Shown in pieces: positions 32,947-35,205 of a DNA stretch of 35,205 nucleotides. This DNA is from Spirogloea muscicola (taxonomy: Eukaryota > Streptophyta > Zygnematophyceae > Spirogloeales > Spirogloeaceae), in the NCBI GenBank assembly GCA_009602725.1, contig WELB01000075.1:119955-155159 (forward strand). Direction: 5' to 3'. The position numbers and the translations under genes were made by a program. The notes under the pieces were generated by a model. It did not search any database. It saw nothing but the letters and a program-made list of their open reading frames with translations, and was not told where the DNA came from. The first letter of the stretch is position 1; each line of letters opens with the position of its first letter.

Positions 32947-35171
32947 TCACAGCATTGGGCGATGGTCCGGCCAAGACACCACTTCCTTGAAGTACTTGGG
33001 CAAGAGGACGCCTTCCACGCCGTCGGACAAGATGACATTGTTGTCTGAAACATAGAAACGTATCCCATCTGTAATCGCCAATGGCACTGAGCAAATATGT
33101 AAGTACAGCTGATACGCCCTCAAATCCAATGTGAACATAACACCCAAGGGTTGAGAAAGCCAAGCTTGCACACTGATGACGAGCTACTCAAGGCATAGAG
33201 ATTGTTACAATGACAACTGTGATGTCACTGCTGCGCGAAGGAGGGCAACTACTGGCTGAAACCACCTTTCATGGCTGTCTTGACATTGATATAAATTAGC
33301 ACCTCGCAGCTTCCCCGCATGCCTGGACGAAACGAAGTGTGGATGAGACAGGCGCAGTTGAATTACTCAGAGAAAGCACAGAAAGGGCAATTAGTACATA
33401 TGAGAATGCATCACCTGCTCTAGATTCTTGTATGGCCTTGCAAGTAGCCTTCTTGTGAAGCATTGCAACTATTAGCAGCAGAACCCACCACTAATGACAC
33501 CAGCCTCCTTGGGCAGACCCTTCGCAAAGTGTATGTGATTCCGAGCCATTCTGTTGAGGCCAGTCTTCATAATGCTCTCCAGATATCGAGAGAATGTCCC
33601 ATGCACACAGACTGCCGCAGGAGCACAAGGGTTATCGAAGAAATGTCCCATGCACACAAAGTGCTGCAGGAACAAAGGAATGTCTGCACCAGCACAATTT
33701 GCTATCAAGGGATTGACGTGGCTTCCGTCCTTCAGCAACCGAATGAGCACTCTGCAGGACTCCTACAATGCCCTACATCAGATTCGCCGAGTTGCTATCT
33801 GATAGGACTTGACATTGTTCACCTGGAATTTGATCAGGATCAGTAACCTCCTGCAGAAGGTGCTCGGAAGTCACACTCTGCACAGTAGAGAGGGCCAGAG
33901 GTCAGGACACTAGATAATCTGGGGGGGCCTTCAACAAATATCCAGTACAGATGGGCGCGCGAGACTGCAGGACATCAAGGACTTGATGAAGAGCACATGC
34001 AGAGAAAAGGCGTTGCAGGACTCTCATCCTACTCCAGGGGTAGCAACGCGTGCTGCTGTTTGTAGCAGAAAATGTTGGGGTCTTTCCCTCTCTCATACCG
34101 CTAGCACATCAGCAATGAGACGCACAGACGCGTAGCAGGACTCTGACACCAATTGCGGCAATGGATTCGATGGAGTAAGCACGGCAGCCGTACCCGAATA
34201 GTGTGGCCCTGATTAGCCCTGATCAACAGCTGCCCCCCCTCCTCCAGCAACGCAAAGCGCTGCTTGTTGTCAAGTTCCACGGCCTGCGCTGCAACATGAC
34301 GTGCAAAAGTTTGCCTGTTGACCTGACATGCTCATATGGACGCAATATATGAGAGGCAGTCAACGTTCACTTGGCCTGAATCAGAAGTCGATTGGCCTGC
34401 TGCCTTGCTGCAACCCCAGCAATAATTGAAATATCCCAGCTCTGTCATCAGTTGAGAGTATTCGAACATGATTATTACACGCCATATTGTAAGCAGCAGA
34501 TCCGACATGATCTGACATCGCTCTGATGTCGCAATCCCTGCCCACATGGCCGAATTGGGGGCTCTTCCCAGCTGACCTTCCGGACATCTTCCACAGAGTG
34601 GCTGTTCAGCTGGCGCTTGGCTCCGGTGTTGATCTGCAGCGACAGAATGTCAGCAACGGGTACGTATCCGTCTGGTCGGATCGACAGGCCATAGTCCAGC
34701 GCCTTGTGGCGCAGGATGGCCGTCCTGCGCAGAAAACCCACGGCTCGACGTTCAGCGCATCCACTGCTTGCACACCGAGCGGGACAGGCGACCGGGAGCG
34801 AGGGCGGAGCGCTTGGCTGCAAAATTGGAGGTATTATGACTCTCTTATACATATCACATGCCCCTGACTCTAAATCAATAGATCATAACTCTGCCGACGG
34901 TCCATGGGCTACAGCCTGCCAGGAGCTTCGAGTGTACCGAGAGAAGCGGGCGACGGGCTTCCGGAGGCACTGACATGGTCCGGCCCAGCGCATCGATGGC
35001 CTTGGGGCTCGCCGCCGCCGCCGCCGCCGACGGCTCGCCTCCGCCAGCGGCAGCCCGGCCCTGCCGTGGCTCGTCTGGCCGCCGCCCTCGTCCCTTGCTC
35101 AGAGGCCGCCCCGGGCCTCCGCTCTCGGCGGCCGCCTCCCCGCCGCCGGCGCTGCCGCCGCGGTCGCTCAT
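32947..35171 (-). CDS. TPT1: tRNA 2'-phosphotransferase (Tpt1/KptA family)
   Basis: Seven exons on the minus strand: 35171-34975, 34724-34577, 34283-34194, 33877-33823, 33611-33489, 33322-33266 and 33068-32947. All introns are GT-AG and phases agree, giving 792 nt and 263 residues. The first 58 residues are a Gly/Ala/Arg-rich low-complexity leader. The domain begins IDALGRTM-TAILRHKALDYG and continues SIRPDGYVPVADIL. Family active-site motifs are all visible: LRH (Arg about 71, His 72), IRANQGHT (Arg about 137), CVHGT (about 165-169) and NRMARNHIHFA (Arg about 187). The end is NNVILSDG and LLPKYFKEVV. The enzyme transfers the 2'-phosphate left at the tRNA splice junction to NAD+, making ADP-ribose 1'',2''-cyclic phosphate. 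The start at 35171 is the only ATG in frame; the window ends 34 bases upstream. Confidence 0.96.
33585..33682. repeat. 49-bp tandem duplication copying a splice acceptor
   Basis: Units 33585-33633 and 33634-33682 align at an offset of 49 with about ten differences. On the minus strand the downstream unit contains the acceptor and first 27 coding bases of Tpt1 exon 5. The upstream unit lies in the preceding intron and carries a parallel CTGCAG followed by CACTTTGTGTGCATGGGACA. Confidence 0.85.
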
Positions 35172-35205
35172 CGACGCCCTCCCCTTGTCCGGCACCGCCG
35201 CCGCC

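Noticed and set aside
1-35205. CRISPR arrays, tRNA or rRNA genes, bacterial operons, telomeric repeats
   Set aside because: None was seen on reading either strand; the pervasive introns rule out a bacterial source.

Overview
The window is nuclear DNA of a eukaryote, most likely a chlorophyte green alga; Trebouxiophyceae-like is a guess. The genes are very intron-rich with GT-AG introns of about 100-450 bp, and one gene has 37 coding exons. The gene set fits the green lineage: a phenylalanine hydroxylase with a transit-peptide-like N-terminus, a plant-type arginine-rich CCCH zinc-finger protein, and a plant-type alpha/beta hydrolase. Single 'n' bases at 10594 and 27527 show this is draft assembly. 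I joined exons by hand; five of the six genes were checked by phase and total length, and the sixth is broken by an 'n'.

Layout: (1) 1-1450, an island of retroelement 3'-end fragments with large inverted repeats. (2) Phenylalanine hydroxylase (minus, 1924-4143, 6 exons, 409 aa), head-to-head with (3) ribosomal protein eL33/RPL35a (plus, 5000-6035, 4 exons, 111 aa). The shared 0.86 kb spacer holds a GGC repeat and a retroelement scrap. (4) An alpha/beta hydrolase with a GHSKG nucleophile elbow (minus, 6414-10518, 12 exons, about 567 aa), tail-to-tail with RPL35a, and with a CGG repeat in its presumed 5' leader. (5) A second retroelement island (10.7-12.5 kb). (6) An NPC1 sterol transporter (plus, 12955-23876, 37 exons, about 1287 aa), complete except for one missing base and one in-frame TAG near its N-terminus. 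(7) A 2.2 kb gap with no gene I recognise. (8) A CCCH zinc-finger gene (minus, 26037-27967) with a long polyglutamine tract, damaged by an assembly 'n' where the two fingers should be. (9) A very GC-rich upstream block (28.0-29.6 kb). (10) A third retroelement island (29.64-32.34 kb) with the largest piece of a reverse-transcriptase-type polyprotein. (11) tRNA 2'-phosphotransferase Tpt1/KptA (minus, 32947-35171, 7 exons, 263 aa).

The host genes do not form one pathway. They are housekeeping genes in plastid amino-acid metabolism, translation, lipid hydrolysis, endosomal sterol transport, mRNA control and tRNA-splicing repair. I see no defence system, CRISPR array or operon. The most unusual material is the non-LTR retroelement family: its 3' terminus, marked by a C-terminal motif SDLxxLTRGY followed by a stop, recurs at least eleven times in both orientations, nested and tandem. 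Other points worth checking are the two lesions in NPC1, the hidden zinc fingers, and a 49-bp tandem duplication that copies a splice acceptor in the Tpt1 gene.
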